Shown: positions 35,611 to 45,967, counted from the first letter of the stretch. The stretch is 62,137 nt of DNA from Clostridiales bacterium (GCA_012735495.1 JAAYHD010000014.1:1-62137), one strand, 5' to 3'. The notes: a model not told the origin generated them from the letters alone. A program made the numbers and translations.

Positions 35611-36462
35611 TCATTCCTCCATTATGTCATTTAAACGCTTTTTTGCGCATACGATACGGTCATAACCGCTGTAATCCTTTTTTACATTTATGTTTTCAAA
35701 CCCCGCCTCGTAAAGCAGGTGTGATACTTCCTTCCCCTGGTTATATCCTATTTCAAAAAATACATACCCGCCGGGTTTAAGATATTTGTCAAGATTCTTA
35801 ATAATCCTTTCGTAGAAGACCAGTCCCGTTTCACCGGCGTCAAGCGCAAGCCTCGGTTCATGATCCCTGACCTCGGGCATCAATGTCCTGTACTCATCAG
35901 ATTTAATATATGGCGGATTGGATACAATGATATCATATGATCCCTTCACTTTCTCCAATAAATCGCTTTGTATAAACTCCACCGCTGCATTATGCCTTTT
36001 TGCGTTTCTTTCAGCCACCTCAAGGGCTTTTGGGGATATGTCGGTTCCTACGGCTTTATTAAGGTTTCCCAGAACAGCCAGGGAAATTATTATACAACCC
36101 GAACCGGTGCATATGTCCAGTACCGATTTGCCTTTGCAGACCTTTAATACCTCTTCGGCAAGAAGCTCCGTTTCCTGTCTTGGAATAAGGACATTTTCAT
36201 CTACCTCAAACTCCAGCCCCATGAACTGCTGTGTTCCCGTTATATACTGCAGGGGAACATGCATGGCCCTTTTCTCCACCAGTTCTTTATAAATCAGGGC
36301 TTTTTCAGGGGAAACGGGCTCGTCTCCATACATGAAAAAATCTGCTCTGTCAATTCCAAATACATGGGCCAGCAGATACCAGGCGTCCAGTCCGGCATCT
36401 GCTATCCCCTTTTTTTCCAGGAATTCCCGCGCAGTCTGCAAAAGTTCCCTATAAGTACTCAT
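35611..36462 (-). CDS. prmC: release factor glutamine N5-methyltransferase
   Basis: 283 residues starting MSTYRELLQTAREFLEKKG. The N-terminal helical substrate-binding domain is followed by a Rossmann methyltransferase domain with VLDICTGSGCIIISLA (SAM motif I) and IVSNPPYIKSDEY (the NPPY catalytic motif). It methylates the GGQ glutamine of RF1 and RF2. I chose the ATG at 36462, which matches the usual family N-terminus, over an ATG at 36483 that would overlap the upstream gene. It sits between DUF1385 and prfA. Confidence 0.95.
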   Translation of the reverse strand: MSTYRELLQTAREFLEKKGIADAGLDAWYLLAHVFGIDRADFFMYGDEPVSPEKALIYKELVEKRAMHVPLQYITGTQQFMGLEFEVDENVLIPRQETELLAEEVLKVCKGKSVLDICTGSGCIIISLAVLGNLNKAVGTDISPKALEVAERNAKRHNAAVEFIQSDLLEKVKGSYDIIVSNPPYIKSDEYRTLMPEVRDHEPRLALDAGETGLVFYERIIKNLDKYLKPGGYVFFEIGYNQGKEVSHLLYEAGFENINVKKDYSGYDRIVCAKKRLNDIMEE

Positions 36463-36469
36463 AACATCC

Positions 36470-37723
36470 TTAATCGTCATCACTTAGGTCCAGATACTTG
36501 TCAAGAGCCTTTAAAATCTCGTCATCCTCATCATTATCGTCCTGCTTCGGACTTGCTATGCTTATCTCGCGCACTGCGGCATATTCGCTCTTGGCATCGT
36601 TCTTTCTATATTTAATCTCCCTTACTTTTTCATTTAATTCCTTGGCATCCTGTTTTGCAGCCACAGGCTTTTGCCTGGCAGGCTTCTGCTTGACAGGCTT
36701 TTGCTCCTTTGTCTTTTGCTTGGCCGCCTTTTCGCTCTCCTGCCTGTTAAGGAACTCTCTCCAGTCAAAAACCGCTTCCACCGAAGCCATGGCAACCTCC
36801 AGCATGTCATCGTCAGGTTCCCTTGTGGTCAGTGCCTGCATCCATAATCCAGGCCTGCTTATTATATCCACTATCCTGCTCTCGCTTCTTCCTGCAAAAC
36901 GGATGAACTCATAGGATATTCCTGCCACTATCGGCACAAGCAGTATGCGGGAAAGAACCCTGAGCGCCAAGGTCCTGGGCCTAATCAGAACAAATAACAC
37001 AAGGCTTATAAGCATTACCAGGAGCATGAAGCTGGTTCCGCAGCGTTTATGGGCCTTTGACTGCCATTTTACATTTTCAAGGGTAAGCTCAAATCCGTTT
37101 TCGATACAGTTGATAGTCTTGTGTTCCGCTCCGTGATACATGAATACTCTCTTTATATCCTTCATCTGGGACACAATAACAATATATCCGATAAATATCA
37201 ACAGCCTTATAATGCCCTCTGCCAATGCCAGCAGGAATACGCTTGAAATCCATCTGGACAGCAGGTTGGACAGGAAAACCGGCACTACCATGAATAATGT
37301 TATGGATACGACTAGAGATATTATTACAGCCAAGGCCATAAGCAAGGCATTGTCATTTTCGGTTGTTTTCGTCTTTTCCTGCCCGGCGTCCTCATTTGCC
37401 TTATCTTGTTTAACCTTGTCGCTTTTCTTGTCGTCTTTTCTATCGTTATTTTCCTTGCTTTCTTCTTGTGCCTCTTCTTCCTCAAAAAAGGCGGCTGAGA
37501 AGTTAAGCGCGCTCAAACCCAGCACCATCGAATCGACGAAAGCCAGCATGCCTCTGAATATCGGCAGCTTGAATAATTTGACCTTGTTCGAAAAGTCCCT
37601 GTGACTCTTCTTCTCGATGGCAATCTCATTATTCGGTTTACGAACTGCTATGGCGTACTCCTCTTTATTCTTCATCATTACGCCTTCAATAACAGCCATT
37701 CCCCCAATACCGGATGGTTTCAT
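36470..37723 (-). CDS. DUF1385 membrane protein
   Basis: 417 residues. GIGGMAVIEGVMMKN at the N-terminus and YHGAEHKTINCIENG in the middle are the family hallmarks, the latter rich in His/Glu and possibly metal-binding. About five membrane helices are present. An acidic/basic charged segment (about residues 82-120, DKKSDKVKQDKAN) interrupts the family core. The C-terminal tail has Lys/Gln-Pro-rich repeats (KQKTKEQKPVKQKPARQKP) absent from short homologs. The family's function is unknown, but it is consistently found beside rpmE and prmC in Firmicutes. Confidence 0.9.
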   Translation of the reverse strand: MKPSGIGGMAVIEGVMMKNKEEYAIAVRKPNNEIAIEKKSHRDFSNKVKLFKLPIFRGMLAFVDSMVLGLSALNFSAAFFEEEEAQEESKENNDRKDDKKSDKVKQDKANEDAGQEKTKTTENDNALLMALAVIISLVVSITLFMVVPVFLSNLLSRWISSVFLLALAEGIIRLLIFIGYIVIVSQMKDIKRVFMYHGAEHKTINCIENGFELTLENVKWQSKAHKRCGTSFMLLVMLISLVLFVLIRPRTLALRVLSRILLVPIVAGISYEFIRFAGRSESRIVDIISRPGLWMQALTTREPDDDMLEVAMASVEAVFDWREFLNRQESEKAAKQKTKEQKPVKQKPARQKPVAAKQDAKELNEKVREIKYRKNDAKSEYAAVREISIASPKQDDNDEDDEILKALDKYLDLSDDD

Positions 37724-37910
37724 CTTTATCCCAAACCTTTCTTAATATTTTCGCTCGCGTTGTATTTATATATAAGGAAAACACCATGATAAAATCATAC
37801 CGCTTCCCTTTATGTAATATGTTAATACGCGTACATTATATCATATTTCACCAATTTATAAAATCGTATTTTTTCATCGGGTCCAATCCGGTAATCCTGA
37901 TATGAAAATA

Positions 37911-37945
37911 GGTTGAGGAAATAAACCTCAACCCGCTTTTTTATG
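37911..37945. terminator. terminator after rpmE
   Basis: Perfect 8-bp arms GGTTGAGG and CCTCAACC (37911-37933) with a 7-nt loop. On the minus strand it is followed by TATTTTC, and on the plus strand by a T6 run. Confidence 0.8.
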
Positions 37946-37960
37946 CTTTATAAATGCACT

Positions 37961-38173
37961 CTAGTTATCTTCCTTGTTAATACCATACTTACGATTGAAC
38001 TTCTCAATCGCTCCACGGGCTACAGCAGCTTTTTGCTGACCTGTATAGAATGAATGGCATTTGGAACAAACCTCAACACGGATTTCTTCTTTTGTCGAGC
38101 CTGTAACAAATTCATTTCCACAGTTGCATGTTACCTTAGCCTGATAATACTTAGGATGGATTTCTGTTTTCAT
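37961..38173 (-). CDS. rpmE: 50S ribosomal protein L31 (zinc-binding type)
   Basis: 70 residues starting [20 protein letters not shown]. Four cysteines in TCNCGNEF and [11 protein letters not shown] form the zinc ribbon of the C+ form of L31, which serves as a zinc reserve in many bacteria. KFNRKYG near the end is typical. It lies 117 bases downstream of rho and upstream of DUF1385, in conserved order. Ribosome site GAGGTG. Confidence 0.98.
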   Translation of the reverse strand: MKTEIHPKYYQAKVTCNCGNEFVTGSTKEEIRVEVCSKCHSFYTGQQKAAVARGAIEKFNRKYGINKEDN

Positions 38174-38290
38174 GATTTCACCTCTTCACTACTAAATCTA
38201 CCGCTATCGAGCCATATAGCAATTCTATATAAATATGCAGTTTACGAACAGCTTACTCATTATAGCATAGCTGTTTTTTCTTTGCAATAC

Positions 38291-39694
38291 CTAAAAGACA
38301 ATTTTGGTCTTTTTGATGATCTCAATGAATTCAGCATTTGACCTGGTTTTTATGAACAAATCGATTATCCTTTCGAGAGCTTCATCCGATTTCATGCTGT
38401 TGAGAGCCCTTCTTATCAAGTACATGGCTTCAAGCTCGGACTGGGTAAGCAGCAGGTCCTCCCGCCTTGTACTGGATTTTGGCAGGTCAATGGCCGGGAA
38501 TATACGCTTCTCCGAAAGGCTTCTGTCGAGAACCAGCTCCATATTGCCGGTGCCTTTAAATTCCTCAAAGACAACGTCATCCATGCGGCTGCCCGTATCC
38601 ACCAGTGCCGTTGCCAGTATGGTAAGGCTTCCTCCTTCCCGCATGTTCCTTGCGGAACCGAAGAATTTCTTAGGCATGTAAAGGGCTGCCGGATCCAGGC
38701 CTCCGGACAATGTCCTTCCGCTGGGCTGTATCGTAAGGTTGTATGCCCTGGCAAGCCTGGTAATGCTGTCAAGCAGTATTACGACATCCTGCTTGTGCTC
38801 CACCAGGCGCTTAGCCCTTTCAATAACCATTTCCGACACACGCTTGTGATTTTCAGGCAGCTCGTCAAAGGTGGAGTAAATAACCTCGACGTTCTTGCCT
38901 TCTATGGATTCCTTTATATCCGTAACCTCTTCGGGTCTTTCATCAATTAACAGAATAATCAGCTTGATTTCGGGATGATTTTTTGTAATAGCCTTCGCAA
39001 TTTGCTTTAGAAGTGTTGTCTTTCCGGTCTTGGGCTGGGATACAATCATTCCCCTTTGGCCTTTGCCGATAGGCGAGATTAAATCTACCATTCTCATGGC
39101 GACCCCACCGCCCGGAGTTTCCAGGTGGATTCTTTCATTAGGGAATATTGGCGTCAAATCCTCGAATTTAGGCCTTTTTTGAGCTTCGTTCGGCGGAAAT
39201 CCGTTTACTTCCTTTATATAAAGCAATGCTGAAAACTTCTCATTCTGGCTCTTAATCCTGGTGTTGCCCGTGACAATGTCACCGGTTTTAAGGTTGAACC
39301 TTCTTATCTGTGCGGGCGATACATATACGTCATTTTCACCTGGCAGGTAATTGTCACACCGTATAAACCCGTATCCGTCCGGCAAAACCTCAAGGATGCC
39401 TTCTTTTGTCTCACCGCTATCCAAATGCTCTATATCTGCATGAACCGTGCGTCTAATGTCATCTTTGGAAACAACGGGAGCTGTCTCGCCGGAATTATCT
39501 GCTGTCTGACCGGCCTGACCTGCATTATTGACGGCATTATTGCCGTTATCCCGGTCCGTGGCGCATTTTTGGTCATACTGTTGCAAGGCCTGGATTAAAT
39601 CAGCCTTTTTAAGCGCGGTAATATTTTTAATGCCTTTCTCTTTAGCCAGTTCCCTTAACCGGACAAGAGTCATAGAATCATATTGATTATCCAT
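38291..39694 (-). CDS. rho: transcription termination factor Rho
   Basis: 467 residues; a hexameric RNA helicase that ends transcription and silences antisense RNA. The N-terminal helix bundle ([14 protein letters not shown]) is followed by an Asn/Ala/Gly-rich insertion at about 45-75. The cold-shock RNA-binding domain has [25 protein letters not shown] in segments ([18 protein letters not shown]). The ATPase has Walker [12 protein letters not shown], Walker [14 protein letters not shown]-loop/R-loop segments, and the C-terminal SNAEFIEI. Bicyclomycin-site segments are intact. Start ATG follows GGAG. Confidence 0.98.
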   Translation of the reverse strand: MDNQYDSMTLVRLRELAKEKGIKNITALKKADLIQALQQYDQKCATDRDNGNNAVNNAGQAGQTADNSGETAPVVSKDDIRRTVHADIEHLDSGETKEGILEVLPDGYGFIRCDNYLPGENDVYVSPAQIRRFNLKTGDIVTGNTRIKSQNEKFSALLYIKEVNGFPPNEAQKRPKFEDLTPIFPNERIHLETPGGGVAMRMVDLISPIGKGQRGMIVSQPKTGKTTLLKQIAKAITKNHPEIKLIILLIDERPEEVTDIKESIEGKNVEVIYSTFDELPENHKRVSEMVIERAKRLVEHKQDVVILLDSITRLARAYNLTIQPSGRTLSGGLDPAALYMPKKFFGSARNMREGGSLTILATALVDTGSRMDDVVFEEFKGTGNMELVLDRSLSEKRIFPAIDLPKSSTRREDLLLTQSELEAMYLIRRALNSMKSDEALERIIDLFIKTRSNAEFIEIIKKTKIVF

Positions 39695-39853
39695 TGAATC
39701 AGCTCCTTTGATATTTGATGGGTTTAATGCATGGATTGGATTACGGGGAATAGATAGGATTGAATAGAAGAAGTAATAAGGTATTATCGTCCATTTAATG
39801 TATTTTTTTATTAATTATACACCCTTTAGCCGGTTTAGTAAAATATTTTCAAT

Positions 39854-39882
39854 TTGATTTCATAATATATCGGTGTTATGAT
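39854..39882 (+). promoter_or_regulatory. sigma-A promoter of the DUF4364 gene
   Basis: -35 TTGATT (39854-39859), 17-bp spacer, -10 TATGAT (39877-39882). The transcript would begin near 39890, which places the first in-frame ATG (39878) inside the -10 box, where it cannot be translated. Confidence 0.75.
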
Positions 39883-39913
39883 AAATATATATTACCTGCA
39901 GGAGGTGTTTAAA

Positions 39914-40432
39914 ATTACATCCGATACTTTCATGCTGTATAAATTAATTATTTTACATATATTAAGCCGTGTGGATTTTCCCCTGTCCAACGCCCAGCTG
40001 ACTGCCTTTATACTGGAAAAGGAATACACCAACTACTTCAATGTTCAAAGGGCAATCTCCGAGCTTTTGGAGGACGGGTATATAAATGTTAAAACCATAC
40101 GAAACAGTTCACTCTACAGTATAACGGATACAGGGTATGAAACCCTTCGCTTTTTTGACAATATGATTTCGGCCGGAATAAAGGACGACATAGAGGAATA
40201 CCTGAAACAGAATAAATACCGGCTCAAGGAGGAAGTGTCTTTTCCCGCGGACTACACACAGATTAGAAAAGGTGAGTTTACGGTTAGATTAAGTGTAATA
40301 GAAAGAGACACACATATTATCGACCTGTCATTGACTGTTCCGACCGAAGAGGATGCCATATCAATGTGCGGCAAATGGAGGGAAAAAAGTTCCGAAATAT
40401 ATTCCTACCTGATGTCTGCTCTTCTCAGCTAA
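39914..40432 (+). CDS. DUF4364-family protein, probable ATT start
   Basis: 172 residues if started at ATT 39914, giving the family-like opening (M)TSDTFMLYKLIILHILSRVD. DUF4364 proteins are small cytosolic proteins of Clostridia with an N-terminal winged-helix-like region (ILSRVDFPLSNAQLTAF, then YTNYFNVQRAISELLEDGYI) and a C-terminal beta domain (GEFTVRLSVIERDTHIIDLSLTV in parts); regulation is a reasonable inference. GGAGG (39901-39905) is eight bases upstream of the ATT. The ATG at 39878 lies in the promoter -10 box, and the ATG at 39932 lacks a ribosome site and would drop conserved residues. Convergent with engB. Confidence 0.85.
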   Translation: MTSDTFMLYKLIILHILSRVDFPLSNAQLTAFILEKEYTNYFNVQRAISELLEDGYINVKTIRNSSLYSITDTGYETLRFFDNMISAGIKDDIEEYLKQNKYRLKEEVSFPADYTQIRKGEFTVRLSVIERDTHIIDLSLTVPTEEDAISMCGKWREKSSEIYSYLMSALLS

Positions 40433-40440
40433 TAATACCA

Positions 40441-41052
40441 TCATTTATCGGCAGAATCAACATCGGATATCAGGCAGGCGTCTAAAATAAGATTCCATAT
40501 TTCATCCCTCCCCTGTTTCGTAACCGACGAAAAGGGGATTATTTTTGTCTCTTCTCCGGCTCCTATTCCTTCCCTGATCATTTTAACATGCTTTTGAACA
40601 TGGCTTTTGCCTATCTTGTCCGCTTTCGTGGCAATGACAACCGGCATAAATCCATGATATTTCATCCATTCAAACATCATCCTGTCGTTCCCGGACGGTT
40701 CATGGCGTATATCTATCAATAATAATATTGCCTTCAGCTGCTTTGAACCCATCAAGTATCTTTCAACCATCCGGCCCCATCTTTTTTTTGCGGTTTCGGA
40801 CGCCTTTGCATATCCGTAGCCCGGCAGGTCAACAAAATACAAGGAATCATTAATATTATAAAAGTTTACCGTCTGCGTCTTGCCGGGGGTTGATGAAGTC
40901 CTTGCAAAGGATTTTCTGTTTACAAGGGCATTTATCAGGGACGATTTGCCCACGTTGGATTTTCCGGCAAAGGCAATCTCAGGCTTGTCATTATCGGGAA
41001 ATACGCTGTTTGTTCCGCATACCGTTTCAAGGCTTACCTTCTTTATTACCAT
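40441..41052 (-). CDS. engB: ribosome biogenesis GTPase EngB/YsxC
   Basis: A 203-residue TRAFAC GTPase needed for late large-subunit assembly. G1 GKSNVGKSS, switch and G2 region TSSTPGKTQTVNF, G3 DLPGYGYAKA, G4 ATKADKIG and G5 SSVTKQG are all intact. Start ATG at 41052 with GGGAGG upstream; a longer frame to 41094 adds residues not typical of the family. It lies 124 bases after clpX. The lon gene often found between them is missing. Confidence 0.96.
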   Translation of the reverse strand: MVIKKVSLETVCGTNSVFPDNDKPEIAFAGKSNVGKSSLINALVNRKSFARTSSTPGKTQTVNFYNINDSLYFVDLPGYGYAKASETAKKRWGRMVERYLMGSKQLKAILLLIDIRHEPSGNDRMMFEWMKYHGFMPVVIATKADKIGKSHVQKHVKMIREGIGAGEETKIIPFSSVTKQGRDEIWNLILDACLISDVDSADK

Positions 41053-41176
41053 CTCATACCTCCCGTTAGGCTTTAAGACAAAATGAGCAACCAAGGTTCT
41101 TTCGATGTAATTAATATTTAAGAGCCCGGTTACTCATTATTATAAGTGTGATTTATAAAGAAACCGTCAAACCGCT

Positions 41177-42475
41177 TTATGCAATTTCTCCCTTGCTTTT
41201 TTTTGAGGATCTCCTGATGGACGGCTTTCTTACAATGCCGCCCTCCTCGGCCCTGATAAGCTTCGGCTTTTCCTTGCCAAGAATCACATCCCTGGTAATT
41301 ATACATTTAACGATATTGGAATCGGACGGTATTTCAAACATGGTATCCATCATTGATGCCTCCATGATTGAACGCAGTCCCCTGGCTCCTATCTTTCTCT
41401 TAAAGCTCATTCTGGCGACTTCTTCGATTGCTCCTTCATCAAACTCCAGCTCAACGCCGTCCATCTCGAACAGCTTCTTGTACTGCTTGGTGATGGCGTT
41501 CTTCGGCTCAACAAGAATTCTCTTTAATGTCTCTTCATCAAGCGCATCCAACGCTACACATACAGGAACACGGCCGACAAATTCCGGTATCAAACCGAAC
41601 TTGATCAAATCCTGGGGCATGACCTGACGGAAGAGCTCTCCGATATTTTTCTTTTCTTTTTCGGATATTACGGCGTTGAATCCTATGGATTTCTGCCCGA
41701 TTCTGGCCTCAATTATCTTTTCTAGTCCATCAAAAGCCCCTCCGCAGATAAACAGGATATTAGTCGTGTCTATCTGTATGAATTCCTGGTGGGGATGCTT
41801 TCTTCCTCCCTGGGGAGGAACGGAAGCAATCGTGCCTTCAAGGATTTTCAACAATGCCTGCTGAACACCCTCGCCCGACACATCCCTGGTTATGGATGTG
41901 TTTTCAGACTTACGCGTTATTTTATCTATTTCGTCAATATAAATAATACCGTATTGAGCGCGCTCAATATCGTAATCGGCGGCTTGGATTAGCCTTAACA
42001 GGATATTCTCCACATCCTCACCGACATAACCTGCCTCGGTAAGAGTCGTTGCATCCGCAATCGCAAACGGAACATTGAGAAGCTTCGCCAGGGTCTGGGC
42101 CAGATATGTTTTTCCGGAACCTGTCGGTCCCAGCATTAGAATATTGCTTTTCTGGATCTCTACGTCCAGATCCCTGTCAACAAGCACCCTTTTATAATGA
42201 TTGTATACCGCAACTGACAGTACTTTTTTTGCTTCTTCCTGTCCTATTACATGCTGATCCAAAAAACTCTTGATTTCAGCAGGCTTAAGCAGATTGATAT
42301 CATTGCCTATCACCGAATCCCTGTCAAACTCTTCTTCTATTATTTCACTGCATACCTCGATACACTCGTCGCAAATATAAACCCCCGGCCCGGCAATCAG
42401 TTTTCTTACCTGATCCTGGGTCTTATTGCAGAACGAGCATCTCAGCTGCTTTCTATCATCTACTTTTCCTGCCAT
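41177..42475 (-). CDS. clpX: ATP-dependent Clp protease ATP-binding subunit ClpX
   Basis: 432 residues. The N-terminal zinc-binding domain has the cysteines of CSFCNKTQ and CDECIEVC. The AAA+ module has Walker [13 protein letters not shown], pore loop GYVGED, Walker [11 protein letters not shown], and the RKH-type loop. The ClpP-docking loop IGF is in [10 protein letters not shown]. ClpX unfolds tagged proteins into ClpP. The C-terminal tail is short and basic. It is 43 bases after clpP, in the order tig-clpP-clpX. Confidence 0.98.
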   Translation of the reverse strand: MAGKVDDRKQLRCSFCNKTQDQVRKLIAGPGVYICDECIEVCSEIIEEEFDRDSVIGNDINLLKPAEIKSFLDQHVIGQEEAKKVLSVAVYNHYKRVLVDRDLDVEIQKSNILMLGPTGSGKTYLAQTLAKLLNVPFAIADATTLTEAGYVGEDVENILLRLIQAADYDIERAQYGIIYIDEIDKITRKSENTSITRDVSGEGVQQALLKILEGTIASVPPQGGRKHPHQEFIQIDTTNILFICGGAFDGLEKIIEARIGQKSIGFNAVISEKEKKNIGELFRQVMPQDLIKFGLIPEFVGRVPVCVALDALDEETLKRILVEPKNAITKQYKKLFEMDGVELEFDEGAIEEVARMSFKRKIGARGLRSIMEASMMDTMFEIPSDSNIVKCIITRDVILGKEKPKLIRAEEGGIVRKPSIRRSSKKSKGEIA

Positions 42476-42518
42476 AATATTTCACCTCATTCTTTCCGCC
42501 TTGAAAACAAGCCGGCAG

Positions 42519-43100
42519 TTATCTGCTGGTTAAAATACCGTCGATAATGCCGTAATTCTTGGCTTCTTCGGCACTCATATAGAAGTCTCTCTCGGTATCA
42601 ACCTCTATGACCTCCAGCGGTTTTCCCGTATTCTTGGATAAAATCTCATTTATCCTTCTCTTCGTCTTCATGATGTTGTCGGCAATAATCTTGATGTCCG
42701 TTGCTTGTCCCCTGGCTCCGCCTGACGGCTGGTGAATCATGATCTCCGCGTTGGGCAGAGCAAAGCGTTTTCCTTTTGTTCCTCCTGCCAGCAGGAATGC
42801 TCCCATGCTGGCCGCAAGGCCTATGCATATTGTTGATACATCACATTTAATGTAGTTCATGGTGTCGTATATTGCCATTCCTGCGGTTACAGAACCGCCT
42901 GGACTGTTAATGTAGAAGTTTATATCTTTTCCGGGATCCTCGGATTCCAGGAAAAGAAGCTGTGCCACTATTACGCTGGCAACCGCATCGGTTACTTCCT
43001 CACCCAGGAAAACTATCCTTTCCTTCAGAAGCCTTGAAAATATGTCGTAGCTTCTTTCACCGCGGCTGGTTTGCTCTATGACATAAGGTATCAAGCTCAT
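42519..43100 (-). CDS. clpP: ATP-dependent Clp protease proteolytic subunit
   Basis: 193 residues, the standard length. The catalytic Ser lies in [14 protein letters not shown], His in [12 protein letters not shown], and the Asp in the [12 protein letters not shown] region. The N-terminal axial loop [19 protein letters not shown] is conserved. It forms the double-heptamer protease with ClpX, encoded downstream. A strong AAAGGAGG site precedes ATG. It lies 37 bases after the trigger factor gene. Confidence 0.98.
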   Translation of the reverse strand: MSLIPYVIEQTSRGERSYDIFSRLLKERIVFLGEEVTDAVASVIVAQLLFLESEDPGKDINFYINSPGGSVTAGMAIYDTMNYIKCDVSTICIGLAASMGAFLLAGGTKGKRFALPNAEIMIHQPSGGARGQATDIKIIADNIMKTKRRINEILSKNTGKPLEVIEVDTERDFYMSAEEAKNYGIIDGILTSR

Positions 43101-43137
43101 ACTTATTCCTCCTTTATAAAGACATTATTGCTGAAGG

Positions 43138-44424
43138 CTATATCTCCTTGGCTGCCTCTGTTACCAAGTCTATTGCCTTCTGGACAGCTATATCTTCCTT
43201 GATTCTTTTTATTTCTTTTTCTCCAAGCATTTCCTTCAATTTGTCAGGTTCCATGTTGTACATTGAAGCCTTCTCATTAATATCCTTTTCCAGCTCCTCG
43301 TCGGACACCTCGATGTTCTCAGCCTTGGCAACAGCCTCAAGAACCAACCTGGTCTGAATGCTCTTTAATGCCTGCGGCCTTAAGCTTTCGGTAAACTTCC
43401 CGGCGTCCATGCCGGTAAACTTGAAATACTGCTCAAGGGTCAATCCCTGGTACCTCAGCCTCATTGAAAAATCGTCGGCCATCTGCATAACCATTGTGTC
43501 GATCATGGGTTCAGGAATTTCCATTGAAGCATTTTCTATAATCTTATCGATTACCTCGTTTTCCTTGGCAATCTTAAGCTCTTTTTCCTTATTCTCCTTA
43601 ATTGTAGCCCTAATACTCTCCTTGTATTCATCCAGTGTATCAAATTCCGATACATCCTGTGCGAATTCATCGTCCAGCTTGGGCAGCTCTTTTACTTTAA
43701 TCTCATTGATTTTTACCTTGAATACCGCAGGCTTGCCGGCCAGCTCCTTGGCATGGTAGTTCTCAGGGAATGTTACATTTACTTCAAATTCCTCTCCTGT
43801 GGATTTTCCGATAAGCTGCTGCTCAAAATTGTCTATAAAGGTGCCGGAGCCGATGGGCAACGAGTAGTTCTCCCCTTTGCCTCCTTCAAACGGTACTCCG
43901 TCAACAAATCCTTCATAATTGATAACGGCTATATCCCCATCCTGAACCGGTCTGTCATCAACCGTAATAATCCTTGCGTTCTGCTCCAGCTCCCTGTTTA
44001 TGCGGTTCATGACTTCCTCGTCGGTTACGGTTGCTTCCTTCTTTTCAATCTCAATGCCCTTGTACTGTCCCAGGGTCACCTCAGGCTTTATGGCAACCTT
44101 GGCGGTGAAAATAAAGGGCTTCCCTTTCTCGATCTGTACAACGTCAATTTCCGGGCGTGATACAATCTCAAGTTCACTATCGGCAACAGCCTTGTCATAA
44201 GCCTCGGGTATTATTTCATTTGCCGCGTCCTCATAAAAAACCTCGGGCCCGTAAATTCTTTCTATCATGACAAGAGGTGCTTTTCCTCTGCGAAATCCTT
44301 GAATATTGAACTTATTCTTGTTCTTCTGATAAGCCTTCTGTATGGCCTTTTCGAATTCCTCTGCAGAAGCCTCAATAGTAAGCTTTGCCATATTTTTCTC
44401 CAGTTTTTCAATCTGTAAGCTCAT
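43138..44424 (-). CDS. tig: trigger factor (ribosome-associated chaperone/prolyl isomerase)
   Basis: 428 residues. The N-terminal ribosome-binding domain has the signature FNIQGFRRGKAP near residue 40. The FKBP-type peptidyl-prolyl isomerase domain (about 150-240: GDIAVINYEGFVDGVPFEGG) and the helical C-terminal chaperone arms follow. It binds nascent chains at the ribosome exit. First gene of tig-clpP-clpX. GGAGG supports the start; a -10-like TATACT lies near 44465 on the minus strand. Confidence 0.97.
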   Translation of the reverse strand: MSLQIEKLEKNMAKLTIEASAEEFEKAIQKAYQKNKNKFNIQGFRRGKAPLVMIERIYGPEVFYEDAANEIIPEAYDKAVADSELEIVSRPEIDVVQIEKGKPFIFTAKVAIKPEVTLGQYKGIEIEKKEATVTDEEVMNRINRELEQNARIITVDDRPVQDGDIAVINYEGFVDGVPFEGGKGENYSLPIGSGTFIDNFEQQLIGKSTGEEFEVNVTFPENYHAKELAGKPAVFKVKINEIKVKELPKLDDEFAQDVSEFDTLDEYKESIRATIKENKEKELKIAKENEVIDKIIENASMEIPEPMIDTMVMQMADDFSMRLRYQGLTLEQYFKFTGMDAGKFTESLRPQALKSIQTRLVLEAVAKAENIEVSDEELEKDINEKASMYNMEPDKLKEMLGEKEIKRIKEDIAVQKAIDLVTEAAKEI

Positions 44425-44546
44425 TTGGTTTCCTCCTAATTATCCTTCGATATAACTTAGTATAGCAGATAATATCCACAAATACCATTAATTTTATTGT
44501 CAGCCTATTATCATATCAGATTTGCGGATGAATTGCAACCATTCAT

Positions 44547-45890
44547 TTATACGGCATGGCCTTGCTCTTTAATCTTGGCTACAATGTCATCAACAACGCT
44601 CTTGCAAAGCTCATCCGTCTTGGCTTCAGCCATGACACGGATAACCGGTTCGGTTCCGCTTTCCCTGACAAGTATTCTTCCTTCCTTGCCAAGCCTTTCG
44701 CCAACCTCGGCAATATAATCTGCTATGACCTTGTCATTTCTGAAAACGCTCTTGTCCTTAACCCTGACATTTACCAAGTGCTGCGGGAAAATCTGTATGT
44801 CCTTGCACAGTTCCGAAAGCGTCGCCTTGCTTTCAAGCATTACCTCCATTATCTTAAGCGATGTCAGTATCCCGTCACCGGTTGCGGCAAGCTTGCTGAA
44901 TATGATATGCCCGGACTGCTCACCGCCCAATGAATGGCCGTTCTGCTGCATGTTCTCGTATACATACTTGTCACCGACCGGTGTTTTTACATAATTGATG
45001 CCCTGGCGGTCCAACGCTTCGTAAAGCCCCATGTTGGACATGACCGTGGTAACTATGGTATTGTTAGCAAGATCGTTTCTTTTCTTCATGTATACACCGC
45101 ATAAGTACATGATCTTGTCACCGCAGACCAGGTTGCCCTTTTCATCAACAGCCAGGCATCTGTCCGCATCTCCGTCATATGCGAATCCCACGTCCAGTTC
45201 GTTTTCAACTACAAATTCCTGCAGTCTCTTAATGTGTGTCGAGCCGCAGTCCCTGTTTATATTTGTTCCGTCCGGTTCGCCGTTTATAACATAGGTTTTT
45301 GCCCCGATGGCGTCAAAAACCCCTTTTGCTATCGTCGTTGCCGATCCGTTGGCCAGGTCCAGGCCGACCTTCTTCCCCTGGAATGATCTGGTGGCCAGGG
45401 ATATCAGGTATCCTATATAACGGTTCCTGCCTATGGCATAATCAACGGTCTTTCCTATATCTTCACGGGTCGCAAGCGGTATCTCGCCCGTCTTGCCGTC
45501 TATGTACGCCTCTATCATATCCTCCACTTCGGCCTCCAGCTTGCAGCCGTTGCCGTTAAATACCTTAATACCGTTGTCATAATAGGGATTATGGCTGGCT
45601 GATATCATTATTCCGCAGTCAAATCCTTCGGTTCTTACCACATAAGATATGCTCGGCGTTGTGGTTACGTGCAGAAGATATGTGTCCGCTCCGCTGGCCG
45701 TCAGTCCGGCTACAAGCGCATATTCGAACATGTAGCTTGATCTTCTGGTATCTTTCCCAATAACGACATTGGCTTTGTGGTCTTTTCCGTAGTAATAGCC
45801 AAGAAATCTTCCCACCTTGAATGCATGCTCGACAGTCAGGTTTATATTTGCCTCTCCCCTGAATCCGTCGGTCCCAAAGTATTTACCCAT
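44547..45890 (-). CDS. glmM: phosphoglucosamine mutase
   Basis: 447 residues. It interconverts glucosamine-6-phosphate and glucosamine-1-phosphate for UDP-GlcNAc and cell-wall synthesis. MGKYFGTDGFRGEAN is the family N-terminus. The phosphoserine loop ISASHNPYYDNG, the metal loop YDGDADRCL, the sugar-binding loop GGEQSGHI and the phosphate loop RESGTEPVIRVMAE are all intact. Length is normal. It appears to have its own leader (45891-46100 region), with GGAAGGGAG before ATG. Confidence 0.97.
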   Translation of the reverse strand: MGKYFGTDGFRGEANINLTVEHAFKVGRFLGYYYGKDHKANVVIGKDTRRSSYMFEYALVAGLTASGADTYLLHVTTTPSISYVVRTEGFDCGIMISASHNPYYDNGIKVFNGNGCKLEAEVEDMIEAYIDGKTGEIPLATREDIGKTVDYAIGRNRYIGYLISLATRSFQGKKVGLDLANGSATTIAKGVFDAIGAKTYVINGEPDGTNINRDCGSTHIKRLQEFVVENELDVGFAYDGDADRCLAVDEKGNLVCGDKIMYLCGVYMKKRNDLANNTIVTTVMSNMGLYEALDRQGINYVKTPVGDKYVYENMQQNGHSLGGEQSGHIIFSKLAATGDGILTSLKIMEVMLESKATLSELCKDIQIFPQHLVNVRVKDKSVFRNDKVIADYIAEVGERLGKEGRILVRESGTEPVIRVMAEAKTDELCKSVVDDIVAKIKEQGHAV

Positions 45891-45967
45891 AATCTACTCC
45901 CTTCCATGCCAAAAATGGCATTTGAATTTAAATGCCGGTATTGACAGCTTTTCTGCCAGCACCTATG

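Noticed and set aside
39878-39913. ATG at 39878 as the start of the DUF4364 protein
   Set aside because: It lies in the -10 box of the only good promoter and has no ribosome site.
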